DNA of 64,000 nucleotides from Marasmius tenuissimus. Its lineage: Eukaryota; Basidiomycota; Agaricomycetes; Agaricales; Marasmiaceae. The translations under genes were made by a program, and so were the position numbers. The stretch spans positions 1 through 64,000 of the forward strand of contig JAQOTA010000053.1 in NCBI GenBank assembly GCA_029532415.1. Direction: 5' to 3'. The notes below the pieces were generated by a model, which saw only the letters and a list, made by a program, of their open reading frames with translations, had not been told where the DNA came from and searched no databases. Positions 36,830 through 48,255 of the stretch are shown here, piece after piece; within the stretch, counting starts at the first letter, position 1; every line of letters begins with the position of its first letter.

Positions 36830-39800
36830 GATAGAGGGGGATCCAAATCCAGAGGGCTCGCTGAATAGAATAGACGTTCGGCAAGGTTCAAATAGGTCCA
36901 AGTTCTTTGTGTTTCTCCTTGGGTCTTTGCGTTACGCATCATTTCAACCATCACACTTTGGAGAGAAAGATGTGGCTCTACGTACAGATTCCGCGGAAGT
37001 TTTGACTTGGCTGGCCCAATGGTTCAGTCATTACGGATTTTGTCGGGGCACACATGCGCACTCGCATTTGCAGAGACAAGGAATCCGTTCCGAGGAAGTA
37101 ACGGAGTGGCTGAAGTGACAGATTAAACAACCCAACAAGTAACCAACAGTCCGGCTTACGCCGAACGGGTTGTTCATCTCGGAGTAAGTAAGAAAGGAGA
37201 GCTTCATCGTGCGCGTCGGCAGCCGACACAGAGACTTGTCGGGCTAGAGTCGGCAGACCAGGCTCGTACATGTTGGACTGCGGTTATAATTGACTTTTAA
37301 AGTGCGGGGGCCGTGCAAGGACCGTCACACCGTGTATAAGACACAACCGAACGCCCCCCACCAAGCCTAATTCCGCTTGCCCAAGAGCAGTTCCGGTGGC
37401 TCTATCTCCTGATAAGTAGTTATTGGTCAATGTTAGTAATGTGCGAGCGATTGAAGCTTTGCCGAAGCCCGCGTACAGCAGTATATAGTAGGCGAACGAA
37501 TGTTAAGTAGACCTTGAGTTGGAATTTTGAGTGTCGATGTCCACTAGTCTGGCCAGTCACGTCAGTGTTGGGAATAGCGGAGGTGAGCACGATGATCGAT
37601 GAAGATCATTATCATGGGAGCCCCACTGCTCGGTGGAACGGAGGAAATTTGGAGAAGGCATTTTGGTGGTGGGAAGAAGCCAGGAAGAAGGCTTGAAGCT
37701 CATGATGCATGATGGTCCGGCCGGCTGACCATGACGACACCAGAAATGCCAGCGCCGGTGGCAGTGCATACAACTTGAAAATATGAGCTCTGCAGATCTT
37801 ATTCGACAACCATATTGAACAAACCGGCGCTAGAGAGATCGGTTGAGTCAGGAATTCAAGGAAAACATTGTCGAGGGCGCGATGCATAGCATTTTGCTGA
37901 CGATTGGCTAAGGGTGCGAGGTGTGCCTATTTCGAAGTTCTTCTTGTTCAACCCTCATGTACAGGGCTTGCCCTGTCATGAAACCTCCTGAACAAAGCCT
38001 CTAACTCTAGTGACCTGGAAATAGCGAAGAATTGAGAATAGCCCTCTCGGAACCCGGAAGTCAATCAACTGATCGGGAAACTCGTTGAGTAGTTGACGCC
38101 ATTGATATTCACTCGTCTCAACAACATCGAATACAACTCCTCCCTGATTGTTCTCTTGGAATTTTCAAGCCAGTCGACCACTCTTACTCAAGTCTCGATG
38201 CTGTTTTGTGGATGGGCGGTACAAGGAGGATCGAGCGATCTATCTTTGGAAAATGTATTGGGTATGGTCAGGTCAAGGTAAGGTCAAGGATCTGAAAATT
38301 GGCGGTTGCACTCAACACCTCTTTATTTTCATCCTGGATTGAGCCTTCTAATTATGCTTATGTTAGGAGGTCAATTGACGCGAGGTACTCAAAACGTTTG
38401 CCCTACAACTTCAGGATCAGATCGTTTCGAGAACCATTCCCCATCGCCCAATATCGCGGGTGCCCCTTGGCATGAAATTGCACGGGTTTCTCGTACACGC
38501 TCCCCGGGTCCTAGCTGTGCTCATGTATTTCGAATCAACACCTTAGAATCAGGCTCCCGCTCTCTACTTCATCAGTCTCGATTCATGTGCGCGCATCGCC
38601 CAATAAAATCCATGTAAATACAGTTTAAACCCACACATTCCTCTGGTTCTCACTGCTGTGGCACTTTCTGACTTTGAATTTTATGGTTATCAAAGGCTAT
38701 CACATCTAACCATCCTCATTGATACCCAGCGTGCTGTCATGCGGGCAGGACCTGAAAATCACCTCCTGGCGCAAGAGGGCTATTATGACCGGGTCTGATG
38801 CTCTGAAATCGCTACATTCCTGTGCTCTTAGCACATTAATGATCCGGCCTGATGGCCACTCCCAGGTTACATTGTTTTAGGATGCGGCGATGCGCTACAA
38901 CCACATTATTACCCGTCAGGCGATTCGTCCTTCTAGCTTTTTACGGGTATCTCTATTCCCTGTTTTCGGTTTAGTGGGTCTTAGGTTTCAATGGCTTTCG
39001 TTCGAAGAGGGGAACGGAAGTCCCGTAGCTTTTGGTTTTCCGAATCGAGCGGATCAGTTGCCATGCTGGTGGCATCCCTTTTGAACATGAAGACCCGCCG
39101 AGATATATTTCCGTCTCCTAGAGGCCTTTCCTATGATCACGGAGTAGGCACGGGGGGAAGGCACCGACCGTTGTGGCTATTGTCACAACTATAGATTGCC
39201 CTCAGAGAGTTGGTAGTTACTAGTTCTTTCCTACCCCGCGACAATTTGTGATTCTTTGGACAGTCAAAGCAAAGTACTGAAGACATCATCCGATCGGTCC
39301 GGACTCCGGAAGCTATCTGAGCGTCTTTCAAGAATTTTGCTCGGAGGAAAACGAGACAGGCATGAGCTAATCTCTCTACTGGCTAGGTAGGGCTAGATTG
39401 TATCTTCGTCTACGGTTACGCCATTGATAATTCATACAGGCACTATCATGATTGTGGACCGGTTTCACACTGAACCTATAACGGACTCGCGAAGCTATGT
39501 TGCTCGGAAGCTTCGCATCCCTGACTCCATCACGCCTTCAAACTTCCCGCCGGTAAATTCGGTTGAGATGGGGATAAATTGTTTGGTTCAAGTAAAGGTG
39601 CTGTACGAGACACTATACGCCAGCGGTCCACAATCTTGTTAGCGGCTATCTTGTCCCGTCTTAGTGCCCGAGTATGAATTGGTGTTCCTGGATGTAGTGG
39701 CGGAAAGCAGAATTGCTTGAGAAGCATAGCCAGGACTGCTTTAAAGTGACCGCGGCAATTCTCAAGAGTAAGATATTGTCTTTCTGTCGCCCCCGCCAAT

Positions 39801-39833
39801 CATTTCAATATTTCAATTAGGCACTGAGGAGAC
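36830..39833. other. No gene assigned
   Basis: About 3 kb with only short frames. The minus-strand frame 37612-37887 has a hydrophobic stretch (LYALPPALAFLVSSW) but no partner exons. The first few hundred bases should hold the ferric reductase promoter, but no TATA or known iron-regulator site was recognised. Confidence 0.35.
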
Positions 39834-41372
39834 ATGGGTGCGGACGTGGAGTTCTCGAGTTTTTTCTCTCTGGAGTACATTGTTACGCTCCCGGCTGCAA
39901 CACTCTCGGTAAGTTTGGACGTATCAAATTGTTTTGTAGAAGGCGAGAGCTGATAGAAACATCCCACTACCTACCAGGTTATGTTTTTTGCCTACGGTCC
40001 GCCTAATTGAACCGCGGTCTCCCATAGTTTTCTCACGCCTCAGCAGGGCTCTACGTTCTCCTCTTCACGCTGTGTATCAATATTCTCAGAAAGTCCGGAC
40101 AGGATGTCTCAACTGGAGGGGCCCATAGCCTATATTTTTGGTCGACTATCTCTTTATTCATAGTCGGAACCATCAACGTAGTCTTTTTTACGCAAAGTAT
40201 CATCCGCCAAACTTCCATAGCTGTACAATCCATCAAGACAGGCGATGAAGACATTTTCTTCCGATTCACGATTCACGATTCACGATTCACGACATAATCA
40301 AGACGGCAGACGAGTGGGTGGTGTCAATCTGACACAAATTCTGTGCTTACTTCAATGTTACCGTAGTGGAATCTGCCTCTCTACTGCAGTAATAGCCAAG
40401 TAAGTGATTTTTCGTGATGGCGCTCGGATGCTTGACATCGATATTGTTCCTGCAGCTTCCTTGCGGATGTGATGCTGGCAAGCTCAATCGATGTCGTTTA
40501 TGTCAATAACTGACATAGCTTTCTCCAATCGCATTACTAGGTTCATAGGTGTTATGTGGTATGGAATTGCAAAAAACACATCGGTATCCCACTGGTTACT
40601 CTCACGTCGCTAACCAATGGTGAGCTACAGGTCATTCCCTGCGCAACATATAATTAGGGCCACTGAGAATCAAACAGCTGTAGGACTCGTTTCAGCCATC
40701 CTCAAAACCATGGGAGAAAGTGATACTACCCAATCAGGACACTGGCGTCTTTACACGCGCGGAGACGACATGAGAGTTGCTTACAATGGCGCTTACGCAG
40801 GTGTGAACTTTCTGACTACCCTGCTTACCGGTGAGCATCCCTTGTTGTCGGCATTCACGACAGTATTTCACTTCTGCAGCGTCGAGAATCTGGTGGATGG
40901 CCAAGCGAATAGGAGGTCAACCGGATCTAAATCCTTTTATCAACAGATTGCTGCTTCAATGTGCGATTCCATTCAATTTACATACCATTGATCTCACTTG
41001 GAATGAATTTCAGTCTCGAATCTGGAGTTATATATCCAGTTTCCAGCTTTGTGTATATTGCTATCTACCAGTCTGCGGATAATATGGGTACTCCAGTGGA
41101 TCTACTCCCAAGCCTTACTTTGATGGCGGTAGGCATGAATTCCTCTGCTTAATGGGACAGCTTCACTCATAGGTTTCTAGGGAATAGCACCTGCCCTCAT
41201 GATAGTCCGTTGCCGGATTTTCAATACCATTCAGACCCACAATGGTGCAACGGGCGCATTGTCCACCATACGAATCGCGACTTGTATTGATGATGTCAGC
41301 CATGTTACTGAGGCTCAGGAACGCGACGCCCAATGCACATCCTCGGCGCCAGATCTAAAAATGGAGGTTTAG
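39834..41372 (+). pseudogene. Decayed copy of the seven-helix membrane protein family
   Basis: The ATG at 39834 gives a start exon (FSLEYIVTLPAATLS, donor GTAAGT). An exon follows with FSHASAGLYVLLFTLCINIL and STISLFIVGTINVVFF, but it runs into TAA through a GATTCAC repeat. Further pieces fit the family order: FLADVMLASSIDVVYVNN, RIWWMAKRIGG, SLESGVIYPVSSFVYIAIYQ, DLLPSLTLMA and APALMIVRCRIF, ending at TAG about 41370. Frame changes and stops separate them (near 40290, 40515 and 40600). It is a relative of the gene at 31842-33270. Confidence 0.6.
40265..40292. repeat. Heptanucleotide GATTCAC tandem repeat (four units)
   Basis: Four copies of GATTCAC in a row inside an exon of the decayed seven-helix gene. 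The unit length is not a multiple of three, so expansion shifts the frame and leads into a TAA. Confidence 0.7.
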
Positions 41373-42416
41373 TAGTTTCGCCAGCCCCAAGTCGAGGAAG
41401 AGTGCAGTTTCGTATGTCTCGTGGCAACTGAAAGCTTGAGAACCACAAGGGTTTTGACGTCGGATACATCCTTGGGACCTGCTTCTGCCTTTTATGCCAA
41501 TACTTCTACCATTGATATATTGATTGCCTATGCTGTCGCCAATGACAGAGCGTATCGATAATCAGGTTGTTCAAAAAACACCCAATCAGGTTCGGCGGGA
41601 TCAGGACTGAAGGAAAGGCGACTTGTACTCCACCAAGCGTATTTGGCGGCTGGACCTGAGTAGTAAGTATGCAAGTATTTTACTTAGTCAATGAGGTACA
41701 CATTGCGACATCACTCGTAATGGGACCAACTGCTGGATACCAACGCGTCGTGCGGGTCTGATGGCAGGGATCACACCGTGGGAAGAGTATTAATCATTCG
41801 ATGCCACGCGGTCCCGGGTACCATCAGTCTACCGACTCGACAATAGCGTTTTTCTCCACATCTGCATTCTGGCTTGTTATGCTCGTACTGTCTCAGGACA
41901 CTGACTCTCTATTTAGGGCGTTGCTGAACTCTGAGCCAACTTGTGGTCCACTGTCAATGACCATCCAGATTTTTGGTCAAGGTATCGTTGTGCTGAACAT
42001 CTAGATATTGACTGTGGAAGGGCGGACATTCGCTCTTTTCGGGTATCAATCCTCAATCACCTTCATCAGCTCTGCTCTCCAAGACCCCAAAAACCGCTCA
42101 CAACTACAATCAGACGCAAGGGTTGGGATAATTGTTTTCAAGCGCACATATAACTATCATAATATTGTACCATTGTCAGATTCCGGTGGCACTCGTTCAT
42201 TGTTGGGACTCGCAGAGCCATTTCTTAATTTGGCCTACAAAAGATACGTGGCCCGTCAATTATGCTACTGATTAGGACGTTTGTGGCTTCCCGCGTGCAG
42301 TCAAAGCGACTGATGCTGGGTATATAAGGAGCTTCGTAGAAGGTCAGAACCATCTCCACCTCTAACCGATTCTCAACTCGACTTAATACTTCCTAGCTCT
42401 ATACCACCAGCTTATA
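41373..42416. other. No gene assigned; promoter of the zinc-finger gene at the end
   Basis: Short frames only. GGTATATAAGG at about 42318 is a good TATA box roughly 95 bp upstream of the ATG at 42417. Confidence 0.4.
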
Positions 42417-43683
42417 ATGATGAACTCGAACACTACCATTCAACCCCCGGGCTCCCAACTCGTCAACTTCGTGCCCCTGGTTCAACACACTCTCCTCGAC
42501 TCAAATTCCAACTCTCGGCTAGCAGCTGGCATCAAGCTCCAGGATCCGATTACGGAGTGAGTTGTGCCGACTTATGATGTAGCCTTCGTCTGATGAAACC
42601 ACTCCCGTCTAGAAACCATACTATTCCTACAATACAAACGGCTGGCCTCGTCTTTCCACGCTCCTTCCCTTTCCCGGCGGGCAAAGCCACCGCCGACATC
42701 GACTTCGCTTCTTTGGATACTCCGGAAGTCTGGGAGTTCCTAGCCTTTCTTCAAAAAATGACGGATGACGCCGTCAATGCCTTCGACGTGTGGGTGCCTT
42801 CACCTCTTGTACTCACCCCTCCATCTGATCCTTCAGTTTTGTTGGTAACAGAAATGATACAGGTGCTGGATACTGGCAAGAAGACGGCCATTTTGTGGTC
42901 TTGTCTCCAAATCCAAACATCGACCAGAAGCATACTCCCGACGAGCCTTCTACCGACGACATCGCCATGACCGATGCTCCCTCCGCCCCGATAACTCTTA
43001 CCTTTCAATCGCCCCAACCCGCATTTGCACTCAGAGAGCTCCCCTTCGCCGCGGAGTCTCCTCTCACACCTCTACCCAATAGTCCTGAGGCTTCCGAGAT
43101 GGAAGTCATTCAAGCCACCGGGAGGGGCTTTTCACCGGAACCTATCGATAGATCCCTCACAGCTCCCTTTGACTTCGACTTTGACCAAGCCCCTATCGAG
43201 CCCTCTTCCGGTCCTTGTCGCCGAGGACCCGTCACGATCAAATTGTTCACATTCCCGCTCCGAAAGCGCGGGCATCAGAAGATGCCCGTAGAGTTCAAGC
43301 TTGAATGTGTCCCGGCTCCATGCAAGATGGGACGGGAATGCCCTCACATCTTCTACCCATCTCCAACCAGCGGAGACTGGTCTGAAACTGAGATTCAGCT
43401 TCATATTGAGCGAGCTCACCGTGTTGGGCCCTCCACACAGGTTATCGCATGTCCTTTTAGCGAATGTGACTGGGAGAACATGGGTACATCTCGTACTTTG
43501 TCGCAACATGTTCGGGTCCAACACTTGGCAGAGTTTGAGCGGTGGACTTGTGGGAAGTGTGGGGATCTTGTGGCCGGTGGCAGAAAAAACCATGCTCAGA
43601 GGACTCATCTTTCCCGGAGGAAAGCGAACGGAAAGAAAGAATGCGAGGATGCCCTTGAGCGTAGGAAGGCAATGAGTCCCTGA
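42417..43683 (+). CDS. C2H2-like zinc-finger protein
   Basis: Three exons, 42417-42556, 42613-42789 and 42837-43683, give 387 residues in one frame. The second intron is 47 nt with a GTGGGT donor and TTCAG acceptor; without it the gene looks frameshifted. The N-terminal two thirds are Pro/Ser/Asp-rich. The C-terminus holds two Cys/His modules: CPFSECDWENMGTSRTLSQH with RVQH, and CGKCGDLVAGGRKNHAQRTH. An upstream CVPAPCKMGRECPH with HIERAH may be a third. This is the layout of a DNA-binding regulator or ubiquitin-type adaptor, probably nuclear; targets cannot be inferred. A TATA box is at about 42318. It sits between decayed copies of the seven-helix family and seems intact. Confidence 0.75.
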
Positions 43684-43959
43684 GAGGTGTGATATTTCGT
43701 GTGGTAAAGAACTAATTTTTTGTGTCTTCTACAGAGCGGCGGGCCGTCTGACCTTTCCTTCCTTTTGTATAATGTACACTCCACGCTCCTTAACACGTCT
43801 CTCTTCTTCTTTTCATTCTCAGCTCCACGTGTCGATAGTATGTAGTGTGTAGTCCTTTTAGTATCTCTTATTTAATCCACGCAGTGCAAGTGAACTCTCG
43901 ATTCTAAGTGAGATCAAAATGATCCAGTTGGGCGAGCGCCCGTAGTTATTTTGTTGTCT

Positions 43960-44360
43960 CGAAAAGGGTAAGTACACTGTCAGCGTCTCACAGATCCCTT
44001 CTAGGCTTCAGAAATCTGATCGCTTTCTAGGGACGCAAAAGACTCATGGGTCATGGTATTCGAAGAATCTATCAACAGATCGTGGCTACGATGTAAGTCG
44101 CTCACGTTGAACGACCATATCCGTGTCCCTCTAACCTTTCACAATCTGGAATCTAAGATTTAAAAACTACATTAAGTATTGGATACGTTGCTCTGTACCA
44201 GAGCGCGGTCAAGATAGGTGACCCAATCGATTTATCGCTGACGGTAGTCTTGCAACGGTGAGTAGGTACGATTGGAAGTGATCGTCATATTTCTCTCCCC
44301 TCTGTCAGGGTATGGTACCCTGCACTTATTGTCGCCTGGAATTGAAGGTTTGTGCCCACA
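43960..44360 (+). pseudogene. Fragment of the seven-helix membrane protein family
   Basis: Short in-order pieces (GIRRIYQQIVATM, then SIGYVALYQSAVKIGDPIDL, then VWYPALIVAW) resemble helices 5 to 7 of the family copy at 39834-41372, separated by intron-like gaps and a stop. There is no 5' part. Confidence 0.35.
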
Positions 44361-44529
44361 AGAGGGGCGACAACAAGAGATTGTAAACTTAGAAAAAGCT
44401 CAGTCTGTGAGGAAATCAGTAAATTGAATTTCAGAGAGAGGCCATCAGGGGGACTTGATGGGTTATTTTCGTTGAACACTGGATAGGGGCGAGTTCGTAG
44501 CTCGTACGGTTACATTTTGCATAGTACTG

Positions 44530-45800
44530 GTCAGTGAAGTCGATTTCAATCAGATGGAGCTCCATTCGAACGTATAACTGCTATACATTAGGAGTTGAGA
44601 ACTCGAACTATCGTCTCTTTCTTTCCTTCCGCCTTCCTTCGATATTCGACTTCGTCGGACGTTTAGCCGATACAGGTCAACTTGCCACCCTGGTCGACAC
44701 ATTCTATCGGCGAATGTCAGCGTCAGAATTGAGTTGGGCACGGAATTGATGATAAGGCGACATACTGCCAGAAATAACCTGGGAGCTGTCGGAGGGGCCG
44801 GCGTAAAACTTGCAGCTGCTTCCAGCTTTGTGGTCGCTGTTGTTGGGTGGTCCACAAGCAGAGACTGTCGGAGACGAGAGTAGGTAAGCTGTTCCTCATT
44901 CTTTTCGGGATTGAGGTGAAGGTAGCTTACCTGGGTCGGTGGCAATCAAGGCAGCACCCATAGCTTGACCGGCGAAGAGCACGGCGATGGCAGAGACGAT
45001 GGTTGCGGTTCTGAAGAACATGATGAGAGTAGTAGGTGACTTTAGAGCTTGTGAAGTTGGCTGCTTCGGTTCTGGTGTTTGGAGGACGGTTTGAGAGAGC
45101 TTTTATACCTCCCTGCCGGAAAATACAGGTGTAATGCCACCTGAGTATGTTGGCTCGGAGAGCAAAGAGGATGTATTGTTTAGCACTCCAAATGACTCCA
45201 CATTATGTCGGCTACGAAACTGGTTGGACTCTGTCGGTTGGTGGTTATGCGATGAATGAGAATATCAAACACTCTGGGGTTCTCGCAAAACATGAGTAGT
45301 TGAAACCTCAAGCGAGGCTTTGGAGCCACCTAGGTTGAAGTCGACGCTCCGTGATACCCAGCGGCTGTCGGTTAATTATAGAAATGCTCCAAAAACCGAC
45401 TTGGGCGAGCAACCGGTTTGCTGTATTCACTACCTAACCATATCCTTGTTTTATTCACTGTATTGAAGGAGCCGCTAGGAAACACTCTTTGGAGACTGCA
45501 ACTATATACTTTTGAGTCATGGATGAAGGTCTTCCGGTGAGTCTCAGACACCTAGACTCTCCCACATTCCGTTTCGTACGGTGAAATGCAATATTGGGGC
45601 TCATGGAATTCACTTTTGAATTTGTCCATGAGCTGCCGTGGCGACAGATGACGACAGTTGAGGTCGCGACACGACCTGACGCGACTGACGTGATCGGATC
45701 ACGCCGTGTCAGTTCAAACGGTTCGGTGGCAGTGCTCATCGCTTCGGACTTCCCCACCATCGCGATCCTTCAAGCCAGTCTCGACAACCTCTACGGTAAG
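44530..45800 (-). repeat. Right arm of the large inverted duplication (partner 30250-31570)
   Basis: Reverse complement of the left arm over its whole length: 3' flank, secreted-protein gene, promoter, and the first exons of the gene that starts at 45519 on the plus strand. About 13 kb separates the arms. Confidence 0.8.
44663..45021 (-). CDS. Small cysteine-rich secreted protein, family member 2 (inverted duplicate)
   Basis: Exons 45021-44931, 44864-44766 and 44703-44663, 76 residues. The signal peptide differs from member 1 by one residue (FAGQAMGAA in place of FTGQAMGAA). The mature chain keeps all four cysteines and ends KCVDQGGKLTCIG. Introns sit at the same places as in member 1. The TATA box is at 45117-45111 (minus). 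Both copies appear functional, so the duplication is recent or selected. Confidence 0.85.
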
Positions 45801-46033
45801 CATGCTACTTATAATGGCACAAACACCAACTAAAAACAAAATTCCGTGGCTTGGCCTTGTTTTAGGATCTTTTCCTCCCGATGCTCGCCAAAAAACAGCC
45901 AGCCAAATTTACTGTCTCTCTCGACACACAAGCAGCTGCGACTGTTGGGCTTCGAGAACTCGACTTTTCCATCGAGGACAACGTTATTTGGCCCATGTGT
46001 ATGCCTGTCGTATCTCAGTCTGGACGTGTCTGA
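45519..46033 (+). CDS. Unidentified protein, divergent from secreted-protein copy 2
   Basis: A first exon of six codons (MDEGLP, GTGAGT donor) splices to an exon from about 45650 (TTVEVATRPDATDVIGSRRV, SSNGSVAVLIASDFPTIAIL, LQASLDNLY), donor GTAAGC at 45796. The next coding stretch is clear (LFLPMLAKKQPAKFTVSLDT, VGLRELDFSIEDNVIWPMCM, ending TGA 46031). It joins in frame only if the acceptor is the CAAGCAG near 45934, which drops part of it; otherwise a one-base shift exists at 45870. The equivalent place in the left arm (30250-30600, minus) is clearly decayed. Family unknown. Confidence 0.45.
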
Positions 46034-47480
46034 TCCGCTGTCTGCAAGCCAAAGCCCTCTCATATCGCGTAAAGAACCCATGTATCGCAGGACTACTACG
46101 GGTTGCCCCTATGAAGGTCCTGACGAAGGAGATAGGCACCGTTGAACATCCGGGGAGGATGCCCTAGTTGGACCGTGGCTTCGAGGAGAAAGCTCGAGAA
46201 GATGGTAGAGGGTGGTGCTAGTGAGGACATTGGAGTCATACCGACTGCTCAGGTTCCTCCTACATTCAGAGGACTTTGGCTTGTCGCGGAAAGCTCGGGT
46301 GACATTGAAGGTATGCACATACAACTACTCGTCGGCCATTCTCGTACACTGAATGACACATTGTATTGAGTACAGGGCTTTCGAGCGAACCATGTTCCTA
46401 GTTGCGACGCCTACCCAACGCAGAAGACTCGCGGAAGTTGGGGGGGCTTGACCTGCGCCATGCAACTTCGTATAATAAGTGTTTGGCGCGGGGTACGTGC
46501 GCCTTGAATCTATCTGCTGCGTTGTCGCTGACTGGCCTTATGGCGACATCAACAACTCAGGCCGATTGAATTTGGCTTCCGGTCTTCACTCTACCTACCA
46601 TACTGGTATTCTCCTCGAAAAACACGATGAAGCAACTCAGCAAATGGCAAATTTACCACTGGGTGTAGCACAGATACGATGGCACAAAGCAGGAGCGTAG
46701 ATCCATATAGAGCCCGGTATGGCTCGCCATGGCCCATACCCGGTATCTTGGGTGTTCTTCTGCTCAGAAGATTGCCAGATGTCATTGCCACTACCAGGAT
46801 GCCTTCTCTGGCACAATATTATGCCTCAAATGTTGTCGAAGTATATGGAGGTTTAGGTCCCTCTTGTTCTTTGCTCTCGTTGCACCCCTTCTCCCCTTAT
46901 GAGAATCACGTCGAAGCCCAGCCATGTGCCATATGTCTCTACGCTATCGCTTTCTCCCTTCCCAGCCACAAGTTCTGAACTTCGAATCGCGATGTTCTCG
47001 TTTCCTATCCATACACACCGCGTTGTCATACAATAAATCTGGTTTCCTCATTCATGCGGTTTGCCAAACTAAGACGAGATGGCACCACCAACGTCCAGGA
47101 GGTCGTTACCTCAGGTCCAGAACCGGTCGTTATTCTGGTAGTGGTGGCATGATACAGAACATCAGCATTGTTGTCTTGTGTGCTCTTCCACCACAAAGCG
47201 AGCATTAGCATCGAGAACATTGAACCTCCCGTCGCAGCCAATACAAAAGGCTTTCAAACAAGGCTTTCCACTCTCCCCTCTCATTGGACAAATCCCTGGC
47301 ACGGCAATCTTGGGATACAAGTAACTGCACGACGTCCGGGCAATGGACACTGGGAGAGTAAGCCCAGCATCAACGCATCCGGACTTCCGAAAGCCACAGT
47401 TGGATGAGGTGGCTGTCGTGACCGTTGGAAGTGGTCTATGCACTCCGGCGTGCGACTCCGTCGATATATACTCCTTCCAA
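46034..47480. other. No gene assigned
   Basis: Open frames of up to 99 codons on both strands, none with a domain or consistent splicing. GGGTATAAAAC near 47483 is a likely TATA box for the following gene. Confidence 0.35.
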
Positions 47481-47499
47481 TCGGGTATAAAACCTATCT

Positions 47500-48137
47500 C
47501 TCGAACTCCATGGCTTTATTACCCAGCCTTTGACTGCCCCTCAGGCCGCTCGTAAAGGAATTGGGATACAAATATTTGCATTGGCTTTCATCGCTCTTGT
47601 TCTGGCTTTGCTCGGAGTTAATGTCGTTCAGGCTGTACCCCGCATGGCAAGCCTGTCGTCTTCCGTCTAGTTACTGAACGCTGCTGACACATGCCCCCTG
47701 CAGGAGGAACGGGCACTCACCTCGATTATCACTATCGCCCCGACCGAAGTGATCACCGTCACCCAAATCCTTTCGACCCAAACAAACACCATCACTCGGA
47801 CCATGGTTCCTTCTTCGGTTGTTGTCACCAAGACAGTCGTACTTCCAACTCCAACTTGGACGTACGCAGTAACCGAGCCACCCTTCACGGCCGTTATGAC
47901 CTCAACCAAAACGCTTCCAGTCACAACTTGGACGTGTACAAGAACGGCGGTTCCTTCCTCGGTTATCGTCACCGAAACCCAGATCTTCCCATTTCTACTG
48001 GGACGGTTACGAGGACTGTGGTTCATTCGCCAGCAGTAGTGACAGAGATCGTCACTTTGCCTGCTCAAACCGGGACTGTAGCATTGACTACCACGGTCGT
48101 GAGTGTTGAATCTTCGAACACTTATTCGGAGGGCTGA
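47500..48137 (+). pseudogene. Thr-rich secreted protein with one frame break
   Basis: A hydrophobic signal-like segment (IQIFALAFIALVLALLGVNV) is followed by VPRMASLSSS. A probable intron (donor GTCTAG, acceptor CTGCAG at about 47700) leads to a long Thr/Val-rich chain made of loosely repeated TxTxxVVVTxT units (VITVTQILSTQTNTITRTMV, SSVVVTKTVVLPTPTWTYAV). The frame breaks by one base near 47990 (IFP / ISTG), after which the same type of sequence runs to TGA at 48135 (ending SSNTYSEG). No in-frame ATG was found at the start. It looks like a wall or surface mannoprotein-type polypeptide that has begun to decay. Confidence 0.45.
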
Positions 48138-48255
48138 TTTTGGCAACTGCCTATTCTTTTCTCAGTAGATTACATAGCTCGGTCCGGCTCCCTATCTACG
48201 AACCCAAAGTACGCATACATAACAATCGGTCGAACAAGATTTGTATCATCCCAGA

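Noticed and set aside
36830..39833. Possible iron-uptake cluster beside the ferric reductase
   Set aside because: No permease, multicopper oxidase or siderophore gene could be recognised on either side.
42593..42970. Apparent frameshift inside the zinc-finger gene
   Set aside because: A 47-nt intron (42790-42836, GTGGGT...TTCAG) joins the two frames exactly, so the gene is intact.
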